Below, in pieces: positions 48,215 through 55,463 of a stretch of DNA of 64,000 nucleotides; within the stretch, counting starts at the first letter, position 1, and each line of letters begins with the position of its first letter. The position numbers and the translations under genes were made by a program. Origin of the DNA: Acidobacteriota bacterium. Its GTDB lineage: Bacteria; Acidobacteriota; Vicinamibacteria; Vicinamibacterales; UBA2999. The DNA lies in assembly GCA_030697165.1 (NCBI GenBank), contig JAUYQQ010000023.1:124001-188000 (forward strand), read 5' to 3'. The notes under the pieces are model-generated. The model saw only the letters and a program-made list of their open reading frames with translations, searched no databases and was not told the DNA's origin.

Positions 48215-49155
48215 CGTTGACGTTCGCCGACTACGTCGACGCGCGGCGCAGGGACGTGGAGGCCGCGCTGGTGCAGCATCTGCCGGCGCCCCCCGCCACG
48301 CCCGCGGTGGTCGCCGACGCCATGCGCTACAGCCTGATGGCCGGCGGCAAGCGGTTGCGGCCGCTCCTGGTTCTCGCCGGCGCCGAAGCCGTGGCGCAGG
48401 CCCTGGGCGGCTCTGAAGCCGCGGCGCGCGATGCCGCGATGCCGGCCGCGTGCGCGCTCGAGATGATCCATACCTACTCGTTGATTCACGACGATCTCCC
48501 GTCGATGGATGACGACGACCTGCGGCGCGGCCGGCCAACCTCGCACGTGGTGCACGGCGAGGGCATGGCGATTCTGGCCGGCGATGGCTTGCAGGCCGAA
48601 GCCTTCAGCCTGCTGGCGCGCGAACCGCAGGGGTACCACCCGACCTTGATGACCCGCAAGCTGCGCGTGATCGCCCTGGTGGCCGGCGCTGCCGGCTCGG
48701 CGGGCATGGTGGGCGGGCAGGCGATTGATCTCGCGGCCGTGTCGCCGGCACCGGGCGTCGCGGCGGCGGCGCTCGACGCCGACGGGCTGCAAGCCATGCA
48801 CATGCGCAAGACCGGCGCGCTGATTCGCGCCTCGGTCGTCGCCGGGGCCGTCATGGGCGGCGCCGACGATCGCCTGGCCGCCACGATCGATGAGTACGGC
48901 CGCGAGATCGGTCTCGCGTTCCAGATCGTCGACGACATCCTGGATGTGGAAGGCGCCGCGGCCACGCTGGGCAAGACCGCCGGCAAGGACCAAGCGGCCG
49001 GCAAGCCGACCTACCCCGCTTTCTTCGGCCTCGAACAGGCTCGCGCCCTCGCGGCCGGTTGCCACACCCGCGCGCGCGCGGCGCTCGAGCGCGCCGGCTT
49101 GCTTGATTCCCGGCTGAGCGACATCGCCGGGTGGATCATCAAACGAGACAAGTGA
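48211..49155 (+). CDS. ispA: Polyprenyl (farnesyl/geranylgeranyl) diphosphate synthase
   Basis: 314 residues. First Asp-rich motif DDLPSMD (94-100) and second motif DDILD near 242; GGKRLRP binds the diphosphate. It condenses IPP with allylic diphosphates to C15 or C20 products. The bulky residues before the first motif (MIHTYSLIHDD) suggest short chains, but the exact product is not certain. The GTG overlaps the xseB stop, a common bacterial order (xseB-ispA). Confidence 0.93.
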   Translation: MTLTFADYVDARRRDVEAALVQHLPAPPATPAVVADAMRYSLMAGGKRLRPLLVLAGAEAVAQALGGSEAAARDAAMPAACALEMIHTYSLIHDDLPSMDDDDLRRGRPTSHVVHGEGMAILAGDGLQAEAFSLLAREPQGYHPTLMTRKLRVIALVAGAAGSAGMVGGQAIDLAAVSPAPGVAAAALDADGLQAMHMRKTGALIRASVVAGAVMGGADDRLAATIDEYGREIGLAFQIVDDILDVEGAAATLGKTAGKDQAAGKPTYPAFFGLEQARALAAGCHTRARAALERAGLLDSRLSDIAGWIIKRDK

Positions 49156-49183
49156 GGGCTTGGGGCTTGGGACCTGGGGCTTG
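49154..49183. repeat. GGGCTTGGG short tandem repeat before tlyA
   Basis: Three copies of GGGCTTGG(G) with one GGGACCTGG, covering the junction of ispA and the TlyA gene and its start codon. Confidence 0.8.
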
Positions 49184-49927
49184 GTAAAGCGACAACGGCT
49201 CGACACGCTGCTGGTGGACAAGGGCCTGGTCGAGACCCGGGAGAAAGCCCGCGCGCTGATCATGGCCGGGCAGGTCGACGTGGATGGCCACGGCGCGGCC
49301 AAGGCCGGCACCATGGTCGCCGTCGACGCCGATGTCCGCGTCATCGGGCCCGAGCACCCGTGGGTCAGCCGCGGCGGGATCAAGCTGGCCCACGCGCTCG
49401 ACACCTTCGGCATTACCGCGACCGGCCAGGTGGCGTTTGATGTCGGCGCCTCGACCGGCGGCTTTACCGATGTCTGGCTCGACCGCGGCGCCACCCGCGT
49501 CATTGCGCTCGACGTCGGCCACAGCCAGCTCCATTGGAAGATCCGCAGCGACCCGCGCGTCGCGGTGATCGAGCATGCCAACGCCCGGCACCTCAAGCCC
49601 GGCGACCTGCCCGACGTGGGTGCGCCGATCACGCGCGTCAGCATCGATGTATCGTTCATCTCGCTGCGCCACATTTTTCCCGTGTTGCCCGCGCTGGTCG
49701 CCCCGGGCACCGAGATCGTCGCCCTGGTCAAGCCGCAGTTCGAAGCCGGCCGCAAGGACGTGGGCAAGGGTGGGTTGGTCAAGGACCCCGCCGTGCACGC
49801 GCGGGTCGTGGCCGAGGTGACCGCCGCCGCGGCTGAAGTAGGATTGACTCGCGTGGGCCTGAGCGATTCCCCAATTACTGGAGCCCACGGCAACACGGAA
49901 TTCCTGATGCACCTTCGATGCGCATAG
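49181..49927 (+). CDS. tlyA: TlyA-family rRNA methyltransferase
   Basis: 248 residues. N-terminal S4 RNA-binding domain (RLDTLLVDKGLVETREKARALI), then a SAM-dependent methyltransferase with FDVGASTGGFTDVWLDRGA and VKPQFEAG. TlyA 2'-O-methylates cytidines in rRNA. The start is uncertain because the 5' end is a repeat; TTG 49181 gives the standard N-terminus, TTG 49160 would add seven repeat-encoded residues. Overlaps nadK by 10 bp. Confidence 0.88.
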   Translation: MVKRQRLDTLLVDKGLVETREKARALIMAGQVDVDGHGAAKAGTMVAVDADVRVIGPEHPWVSRGGIKLAHALDTFGITATGQVAFDVGASTGGFTDVWLDRGATRVIALDVGHSQLHWKIRSDPRVAVIEHANARHLKPGDLPDVGAPITRVSIDVSFISLRHIFPVLPALVAPGTEIVALVKPQFEAGRKDVGKGGLVKDPAVHARVVAEVTAAAAEVGLTRVGLSDSPITGAHGNTEFLMHLRCA

Positions 49928-50781
49928 GCATAGCGGTCAAACCGGGACTCGCCGAGGCGCGCGAGACGCTGATCGGCGTCGAGCAGTGGCTGCAGACCCA
50001 TGCCGTCGACGCCGTGTGGACCGAGGAGGCGGCCGAGCTGCTGCCGCCCGCCACGCGCACCGTCGTCACCCGCGCCGCCCTGCCGGCCGACCTCACCTTG
50101 CTCCTGGTGCTCGGCGGGGATGGCACGCTGCTGGCGCTGGCCAAGGCCATCGCCGAAGCCGGTCTCGACATTCCGCTGCTCGCCGTGAACTTCGGCTCGC
50201 TGGGCTTTCTGACCGAGATCACGCGGCCCGAGATCTACGCGTCGCTCGACGCCGTGCTGAACGGCCGCGCCACGCACGACGAGCGCATGATGCTGAAGGC
50301 GGTCGCCACCCGCGCGGGTAGCATCACCACGCATCTCGCCCTCAACGACATCGTGTTCACGCGCACGGCGCTCTCGCGCATGATCGAGCTCGACGTCTCG
50401 GTCGGCGATCAGTTCGTGACATCGGTCAAGGCCGACGGCTTGATCGTCGCGAGCCCCACCGGCTCGACCGCCTACAACCTGGCCGCGGGCGGCCCCATCG
50501 TCCATCCGGCGATGGACGCGCTGGTGCTCACCCCGATCGCGCCACACTCGCTGACCAACCGCCCGATTGTGATCCCGTCCGAACGCGAGGTGCGGGTGAA
50601 GTCAACCGGCACCAACGCCGGCAACGTCTACGTCACCATTGATGGGCAAACCGGCTTTGAGATGGAACAGGGGGATGAGGTGGCCATTGCGCGTGCGGCG
50701 CGCCCCTTGCGCCTGGTCCGCGCCTCGGCACGCAGCTATTTTGAAGTGCTGCGCCAGAAGCTTAAATGGAATGAGAGGTAA
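49918..50781 (+). CDS. nadK: NAD kinase
   Basis: 287 residues. It phosphorylates NAD to NADP. GGDGTLL at 66-72, then the NE/D motif region ALNDIVFTR, and TGSTAYNLAAGGPIVHP in the C-terminal domain. Full length. Last gene of the xseA-xseB-ispA-tlyA-nadK operon, convergent with mltG; a shared hairpin lies between the stops. Confidence 0.95.
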   Translation: MRIGIAVKPGLAEARETLIGVEQWLQTHAVDAVWTEEAAELLPPATRTVVTRAALPADLTLLLVLGGDGTLLALAKAIAEAGLDIPLLAVNFGSLGFLTEITRPEIYASLDAVLNGRATHDERMMLKAVATRAGSITTHLALNDIVFTRTALSRMIELDVSVGDQFVTSVKADGLIVASPTGSTAYNLAAGGPIVHPAMDALVLTPIAPHSLTNRPIVIPSEREVRVKSTGTNAGNVYVTIDGQTGFEMEQGDEVAIARAARPLRLVRASARSYFEVLRQKLKWNER

Positions 50782-50840
50782 ACAGGAGGCAAGGAGATCA
50801 GGAGAAAATCCAACTTTCTCCTTATCTCTTTATCTCCTGT
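50782..50840. repeat. Post-stop ACAGGAG hairpin, copy 4
   Basis: ACAGGAGGCAAGGAGATCAG with AGAAA.. pairs with TTTCTCCTTATCTC..ATCTCCTGT. It starts at the nadK stop, and its right arm contains the mltG stop codon and encodes the last residues (KQEIKR) of MltG. It can terminate both convergent transcripts. Confidence 0.85.
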
Positions 50841-51883
50841 TTATCTTTCGTGCTCCGCCGGTCCCGGAAGTACTGCACCTGCCACGTCTGCACGTTGCGA
50901 TTGTGATCCGCCAGGTTTGATGCGAAGACGTGCGTGCCGTCGTTACGGCTGACAAAATACAGGTAGTCGACGGCCGCCGGCTTCACCGTGGCCTCGAGCG
51001 ACGCGCGGCCCGCGGCGGCAATGGGACCGGGCGGTAATCCGGCATAGCGATAGGTGTTGTACGGCGAATCGAACTGCAGGTTCGCCCGCGTCAAGTTGCC
51101 GTCGTATTGACCGGCTTTCTGCAACGCGTAGATGACGGTGGGATCGGCCTGCATGCCCATCCTGATCCTCATCCGATTCCGATAGACCGCCGCCACCAGC
51201 GGCCGCTCGTCACCACTGCCGGTTTCCTTCTCGACCAGTGACGCCAGCGTGACGACTTGCCGCACCGTCAGCCCGTCGGCAGCGGCGACGGCACGCAGAT
51301 CCTCATCAAACGCCTTCTTGAAACCGGCCACCATCTGCGCCACCACCTCGGTGGCAGGGGTGTGGCGCGGCAGCGCGTAGGTCTCGGGAAACAGGTAGCC
51401 CTCGAGATCGGACGCGGCCGGGTCCAGGTCGTGGATCAGCGACGCGTTCTGCGCGGCCTTGGCGAAGTCGGCGGCCGTGCCGAAGCCGCGCTGCTCGAAC
51501 ACTGCCGCCATCTCCGCAATCGTGAGGCCTTCGCGAAACGTCAGCAGCCGCTTGTAGACGTCGCCGCGCGCGATCTTGTCGACGACGGCGAGGGCCGTCA
51601 TCGGCGCCTCAAAGCGATACTCCCCCGCCTTCAGCTCACGAGCCCGGCCGCTGAGCAGCACGGCCACTCGAAAGGTCAGGGCATCCCGCACCACGCCGGC
51701 CTCGACGAGGCGCGCGCCGATCCCGACCGGACCCGTGCCCGAGGGAATGTCGACGAACGACTCCGCGCCGGTGGCGCCGCGGTACGGCTGCTGCACGCGG
51801 GCGTAGACCCACCACGCGCCGCCGGCCGCGAGCACGGCCAGCACCACCAACAGCAGCGCAATTCGTCCAATCCATCGCATCAT
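50822..51883 (-). CDS. mltG: Endolytic transglycosylase MltG
   Basis: 353 residues. One N-terminal membrane helix (about 5-24), a LysM-like region, then the YceG domain: YLFPETYALPR, LASLVEKETG (catalytic Glu), GMQADPTVIYAL, SPYNTYRYAGLPPGPI. It cuts growing peptidoglycan strands in the periplasm. ATG 51883 begins 4 bp after the ruvX stop. The usual mltG-ruvX pairing in envelope or division operons is kept. Confidence 0.93.
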   Translation of the reverse strand: MMRWIGRIALLLVVLAVLAAGGAWWVYARVQQPYRGATGAESFVDIPSGTGPVGIGARLVEAGVVRDALTFRVAVLLSGRARELKAGEYRFEAPMTALAVVDKIARGDVYKRLLTFREGLTIAEMAAVFEQRGFGTAADFAKAAQNASLIHDLDPAASDLEGYLFPETYALPRHTPATEVVAQMVAGFKKAFDEDLRAVAAADGLTVRQVVTLASLVEKETGSGDERPLVAAVYRNRMRIRMGMQADPTVIYALQKAGQYDGNLTRANLQFDSPYNTYRYAGLPPGPIAAAGRASLEATVKPAAVDYLYFVSRNDGTHVFASNLADHNRNVQTWQVQYFRDRRSTKDKQEIKR

Positions 51884-51887
51884 GTGT

Positions 51888-52337
51888 TCAGAAACCGTCG
51901 GTAGCGGCGCGTGGCCGCGCGTCCAGAAAGTCCTGCAGGATGATCGCCGCGGCGGCGGCATCCAGCTTTGCCTTGCGCTTGCGCCAGTCCTTCTCGTCCA
52001 CCGCCAGCCGCGATTCGGCCTCGACGCTGGAGAGCCGCTCGTCCTGGAGGACGACCGGCACCGCGACCTTCGACTCGAGCGCGCGCGCGAACGTCTCCAC
52101 GATTGGGGTCTGCTTGTTGGCCGACCCATCGAGCCGGCGTGGCCATCCGACCACGACCGCCTCCAGCCCATCGTCATCCTGGATCAGCGCCGTGACCTCG
52201 GCGACGACCATGCGCAGGGTTTCCGCGTCAGACGGTGGCCGCTGCAGCAGCCGCCAGGGCGAGGCCAGCGTCGCGGTGGCGTCGCTCAACGCGAGGCCAA
52301 TGCGCCGCGCGCCGTAGTCGATGCCCAGGACACGCAC
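51888..52337 (-). CDS. ruvX: YqgF/RuvX putative resolvase
   Basis: 149 residues of the RNase H-like fold: VLGIDYGARRIGLALSD, VVVGWPRRLDGSANKQT, LQDERLSSVEA, KLDAAAAAIILQDFLD. The family is linked to Holliday-junction resolution and 16S rRNA maturation. I chose GTG 52337 because TATACT (52349-52344) ends exactly 6 nt before it; TTG 52358 would lie upstream of that transcript. Confidence 0.9.
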   Translation of the reverse strand: MRVLGIDYGARRIGLALSDATATLASPWRLLQRPPSDAETLRMVVAEVTALIQDDDGLEAVVVGWPRRLDGSANKQTPIVETFARALESKVAVPVVLQDERLSSVEAESRLAVDEKDWRKRKAKLDAAAAAIILQDFLDARPRAATDGF

Positions 52338-52343
52338 GGGGCC

Positions 52344-52351
52344 AGTATAAT
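52344..52351. promoter_or_regulatory. Overlapping divergent -10 boxes for ruvX and envC
   Basis: AGTATAAT reads TATAAT on the plus strand (52346-52351) and TATACT on the minus strand (52349-52344). The plus start codon GTG is 8 nt away and the minus GTG is 6 nt away. Both transcripts should be leaderless or nearly so. Confidence 0.7.
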
Positions 52352-52359
52352 TCGCCAAC

Positions 52360-53577
52360 GTGCGAAGACTGGCCGCTGTTCTCGTGCTCGTGTTGATAGG
52401 TCCGCCTGAAGGCGGACGCTACATGCACGACGGCGAGACGACAATGTGGCGTCCGGCTTTCTTGTCCGCCGTAGCCTTGGCCGAGGCGGAAGCCGGACTA
52501 TTCGCGCAGTCGCCGGCCGATGAGGTGCGCGCGCGCGCGGCGGCGCGGATCCGATCGCTGCAGGCGGAGGCGGACCGGCTGGCGGCGCAGTCCCGCACCG
52601 TGTTCGGCGAGTTGCGGCGGCTCGAGCTCGAGCGCGAGATCGCGCGCGAGGAGGTCGCGCGCGCCGAGGCTGACCTGACCCGGGTGTCGGCCACCCACGC
52701 ACAAGCCGCGGCGCGGTTGAAGGGCCTCGAGGCCACGCGCCTCGCGCAAACCCCCGGCGTCAGCGAACGGCTGATCGAAATTTCGAAACGCGGGCGCGGC
52801 GGCTACCTCCAGCTGTTGCTCGCCTCCGACGATCCTCGCGCCTTTGGCCGGCTGAGCCGCGGTGTCGCGGCGGTGGCCGAGCTCGACCGGGTCCGCCTCG
52901 AAACCCACCGCCGGACCGTCGTGGCTGAACGCGCGGCGCTGGCCACGGTCGAGAAGGAACGCGCCGCCGTCGAGCAGTCGCGGAGCGCGGCGCAGCGCAC
53001 GCGCGCCACGCTCGATGCGGCGGTGGCGGCCCGCAACCGGCTGATCGACAGTCTCGATCAGCAGCGCGACCTGGCGGCGCAGTTCGTCGGCGAACTGCAG
53101 GCGGCGCAGCGGCAGATCGAACGGACGCTCGCCACGGCCGACGCCACCTCGGCCACTGCTGCCCTGCCGATTCGCCCGTTCCAGGGCGACCTGCCGTGGC
53201 CGGTGACCGGTCCCGTGGTGTCGCGGTTCGGACGGTCGACCTCCGGCCGTTTCGGGACGGCCATCGTCCGAAATGGTATCGACGTGGCCGCTCCGGAGGG
53301 CACCGTCGCCACCGCCGTCCACGAGGGCCGGGTGGCCTACGCGGCGCCGTTTGCCGGCTTTGGCGTGCTGGTCATCGTCGATCATGGCGGCTCGGCCTTC
53401 ACGCTCTACGGTCACCTGTCCGAGGCCATGGTGTCCGAGGGAACCGTGCTGAAGGCCGGGGAGATAGTCGGCCGGGTCGGGCTCGCGCCGGCCGGAGCGG
53501 CGGCGCTGTACTTCGAAGTGCGGATCGACGGACGCCCGGTCGATCCCCTACAATGGCTGAGGAGATCTACTAGATGA
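52360..53577 (+). CDS. Murein hydrolase activator (EnvC-like, M23 domain)
   Basis: 405 residues. Coiled coil from about 52 to 245, then a LytM/M23 domain (about 280-400) with FGRSTSGRFGTAIVRNGIDVAAPEGT, GGSAFTLYGHL and LYFEVRIDG. It probably activates cell-wall amidases at division. Some canonical M23 zinc residues are replaced (NGIDV for H..D), as in activator-type LytM proteins. The signal peptide is interrupted: after MRRLAAVLVLVLI come 33 residues encoded by two REP-like elements before LFAQS. A leaderless mRNA is likely. ATG overlap with the next gene. Confidence 0.88.
   Translation: MRRLAAVLVLVLIGPPEGGRYMHDGETTMWRPAFLSAVALAEAEAGLFAQSPADEVRARAAARIRSLQAEADRLAAQSRTVFGELRRLELEREIAREEVARAEADLTRVSATHAQAAARLKGLEATRLAQTPGVSERLIEISKRGRGGYLQLLLASDDPRAFGRLSRGVAAVAELDRVRLETHRRTVVAERAALATVEKERAAVEQSRSAAQRTRATLDAAVAARNRLIDSLDQQRDLAAQFVGELQAAQRQIERTLATADATSATAALPIRPFQGDLPWPVTGPVVSRFGRSTSGRFGTAIVRNGIDVAAPEGTVATAVHEGRVAYAAPFAGFGVLVIVDHGGSAFTLYGHLSEAMVSEGTVLKAGEIVGRVGLAPAGAAALYFEVRIDGRPVDPLQWLRRSTR
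52399..52499. repeat. Two REP-like elements inside the envC signal-peptide region
   Basis: Element 1 (52399-52425): GGTCCGCC-TGAA-GGCGGACGCTACATG, short form. Element 2 (52443-52499): begins ATGTGGCGTCCGGCTTTCTT and ends GGCGGAAGCCGGACT, long form. They are in opposite orientation, 17 bp apart, like a REPIN doublet. Confidence 0.88.
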
Positions 53578-54743
53578 AGATTCGCGGCCGGGTTCTCGTG
53601 CTGGCGGTGTCGGTGCCGGTGATCGCATTCGCCGTCGTCGGCGGCTTCCTGGGCAACAGCGCCCTGGCTCGCGAAGACAGCTATCAGTACCTGCGCACCT
53701 TCGAAGATGTGGTGTCGTTGATCGCCAACAACTACGTCGAGGAAGTGAACATCGACAAGGTGATGCACGGCGCCATGCACGGACTGGCCGATGGCCTGGA
53801 TGCCGACAGCGCCTACCTCGACCCGGCGCAGGTGAAGGTGCTCGACCAGGGTGATGCGGGCGCCGCGGCTCACACCGGCCTCGAGATCACCCGGCAGTAC
53901 TATCTCCGGGTCATCGCCTCCCGCGATGGCTCACCCGCGGCCCGGGCCGGCCTCATGACCGGCGACTACATCCGCGCCATCGACGGCCAGTCCACGCGCG
54001 ACACCTCGGTGCACGAGGGCATGCGCCTGCTGCGCGGCAAGGCCGGCACCACGGTTCGCCTCACGGTGTTGCGCGGCAACGCCGCCGAGCCGCACGACGT
54101 GGAGTTGACGCGCGAGAACTTGCCGGCGGCGCCGGTGAAGTCCCGAATCGCCGCGCCGGGCGTCGGCTATCTTCGCGTCGCGGAGTTCGGCAAGGCCACC
54201 GTGGATCAAATGAAGACCGAGGTGGCATCGCTGACCAAGGCCGGCGCCAAGAGCCTGATCGTTGACCTGCGTGGCTCGGCGTTCGGCGACACCGACGCCG
54301 GCGTCGCGGCCGCGCGCTTGTTCGTCAAGACCGGCGTGCTCAGCTACCAACAGGATCGCGGCAAGGAAAAGGCCGCGGTGTCGGCGGCCACCGGCGATGG
54401 CGCGCTCGCGGTGACCACGGCGGTGTTGACCGACAACGGCACTTCGGGTGCGGCCGAAGTCTTCGCGGCGGCGCTCTCGGGTAACCAGCGCGCCACCCTG
54501 GTCGGCGAGCGCACCTTTGGCCGCGCGGCGCGGCAGAAGCTGGTACGGCTGCCCGACGGCGGCGCGCTGATGCTGACCCACCTCGTATATCTCACGCCCG
54601 CGAGCGTGGCCATTCACGAGAAGGGCCTCACGCCCGATGTGCCGGTCGAGCAGCCCGACATCGAGTTCGGCCAGGCGGCGCCGGCCACCGACGCCACGCT
54701 CGACAAGGCGATTGCATCGCTGACCGTCAAGGCCGCGGCCTGA
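53574..54743 (+). CDS. S41-family protease homologue without catalytic residues
   Basis: 389 residues. Signal anchor (about 5-25), cap region, PDZ domain (about 98-180) and S41 core. In active tail-specific proteases a Ser and a Lys 25 residues apart form the dyad (SASASE and TFGKG). Here the equivalent positions read S-G-A-A-E with Gly292 and TFGR with Arg317, so both catalytic residues are replaced. It is likely a pseudoprotease acting by binding, perhaps regulating the adjacent EnvC-like protein, as CtpA-type proteases act on cell-wall hydrolases elsewhere. Start overlaps envC. Confidence 0.85.
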   Translation: MKIRGRVLVLAVSVPVIAFAVVGGFLGNSALAREDSYQYLRTFEDVVSLIANNYVEEVNIDKVMHGAMHGLADGLDADSAYLDPAQVKVLDQGDAGAAAHTGLEITRQYYLRVIASRDGSPAARAGLMTGDYIRAIDGQSTRDTSVHEGMRLLRGKAGTTVRLTVLRGNAAEPHDVELTRENLPAAPVKSRIAAPGVGYLRVAEFGKATVDQMKTEVASLTKAGAKSLIVDLRGSAFGDTDAGVAAARLFVKTGVLSYQQDRGKEKAAVSAATGDGALAVTTAVLTDNGTSGAAEVFAAALSGNQRATLVGERTFGRAARQKLVRLPDGGALMLTHLVYLTPASVAIHEKGLTPDVPVEQPDIEFGQAAPATDATLDKAIASLTVKAAA

Positions 54744-55015
54744 TGAACAAGCAGGACCTGATCGCGAAGATCGTCAAGGACACCGGCGCCACCAAGGCGC
54801 AGGCGGCACGCATCGTGACCGTGTTCTTGGCATCGGTCACGAAAGCGCTCAAGAAGGGCGAGGCGGTCACTTTTGTCGGGTTCGGCACTTTCAAGACCGC
54901 CGTCCGCAAGGCCCGAAAGGGCCGCAACCCCCTCACGGGCGGTGCCATCCGCATCCCCAAACGCAAGGCCGTTCGGTTCAGCGCCGGCAAGGCGCTGAAA
55001 AAAGCCGTCAACTGA
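54743..55015 (+). CDS. HU-family DNA-binding protein
   Basis: 90 residues. Complete HU/IHF fold: LIAKIVKDTGATKAQAARIV, VTFVGFGTFKTAVRKARKGRNPLTGGAI (residues 44-71; the arm motif is GRNPLTG), IPKRKAVRFSAGKALKKAVN. It bends and compacts DNA. The start overlaps the stop of the S41 gene; a strong terminator follows 2 bp after the stop. Confidence 0.95.
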   Translation: MNKQDLIAKIVKDTGATKAQAARIVTVFLASVTKALKKGEAVTFVGFGTFKTAVRKARKGRNPLTGGAIRIPKRKAVRFSAGKALKKAVN

Positions 55016-55017
55016 CA

Positions 55018-55037
55018 GCCGGCACTAAAGTGCCGGC
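55018..55037 (+). terminator. Terminator after the HU gene
   Basis: GCCGGCAC-TAAA-GTGCCGGC, a perfect 8-bp GC-rich stem followed by CTTCT. Confidence 0.75.
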
Positions 55038-55055
55038 CTTCTGACACCAAAGCTC

Positions 55056-55064
55056 TGTTATACT
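55056..55064 (+). promoter_or_regulatory. Extended -10 promoter, probably for tRNA-Val
   Basis: TG-T-TATACT followed by T6. No good -35 at 17 bp. The distance to the tRNA is 95 nt; the leader contains a CCCTGAGC..GTCGAAGGG palindrome near 55118. Confidence 0.5.
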
Positions 55065-55159
55065 TTTTTGTCGGCTTTTGGCCCCTCGACTCAGAGAGTG
55101 TAGGTCGCTCGGGGCCACCCTGAGCGGAGTCGAAGGGTGGGCCGAAATTCGCACGAGAT

Positions 55160-55236
55160 AGGCGCGTAGCTCAGTTGGTTAGAGCGCCTCCCTGACACGG
55201 AGGAGGTCGATAGTTCGAATCTATTCGCGCCTACCA
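55160..55236 (+). tRNA. tRNA-Val (GAC anticodon)
   Basis: 77 nt with encoded CCA. Acceptor AGGCGCG/CGCGCCT pairs perfectly; T8-A9 and D-arm GCTC..GAGC follow; anticodon stem CCTCC/GGAGG encloses loop CTGACAC with anticodon GAC at 55194-55196; T arm GATAG-TTCGAAT-CTATT. Confidence 0.96.
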
Positions 55237-55277
55237 TTCGACTCACCTGCGTTCCGCCTACGGCGAACCGCAGGTTC

Positions 55278-55457
55278 GCTCATGGCGGGCCATTGATGGG
55301 TCGAATGTCCTGAGTGAGTGGCGGGCCGGCTGAAAGCCGGGTCGGCACGAATCGAAGGGCAACTCGCGCTCATGGCAGGCCATCTGGTGCGTCGAATGTC
55401 CTGAGCGAGCGGCGAACCGGCTGAAAGCCGGATCGACGCGAGTCGAAGGGCAACATC
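55278..55457. repeat. Two tandem copies of a ~90-bp repeat upstream of thrS
   Basis: Both copies start GCTCATGGC(G/A)GGCCAT, continue GTCGAATGTCCTGAG(T/C)GAG, contain the hairpin CCGGCTGAAAGCCGG, and end TCGAAGGGCAAC. The second copy ends 6 bp before the thrS start. The region 55237-55277 adds a GAACCGCAGGTTC hairpin. No open frame is supported here. Confidence 0.85.
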
Positions 55458-55463
55458 AATCCC

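Noticed and set aside
50822-52177. MltG with a long Arg-rich N-terminus
   Set aside because: The first 98 codons overlap ruvX in another frame; the membrane helix begins at ATG 51883.
55160-55236. An integration (att) site at tRNA-Val
   Set aside because: No integrase and no direct repeat of the tRNA 3' end were seen nearby.
55237-55463. T-box riboswitch before thrS
   Set aside because: No specifier loop or T-box consensus sequence; the region is two copies of a dispersed-type repeat.
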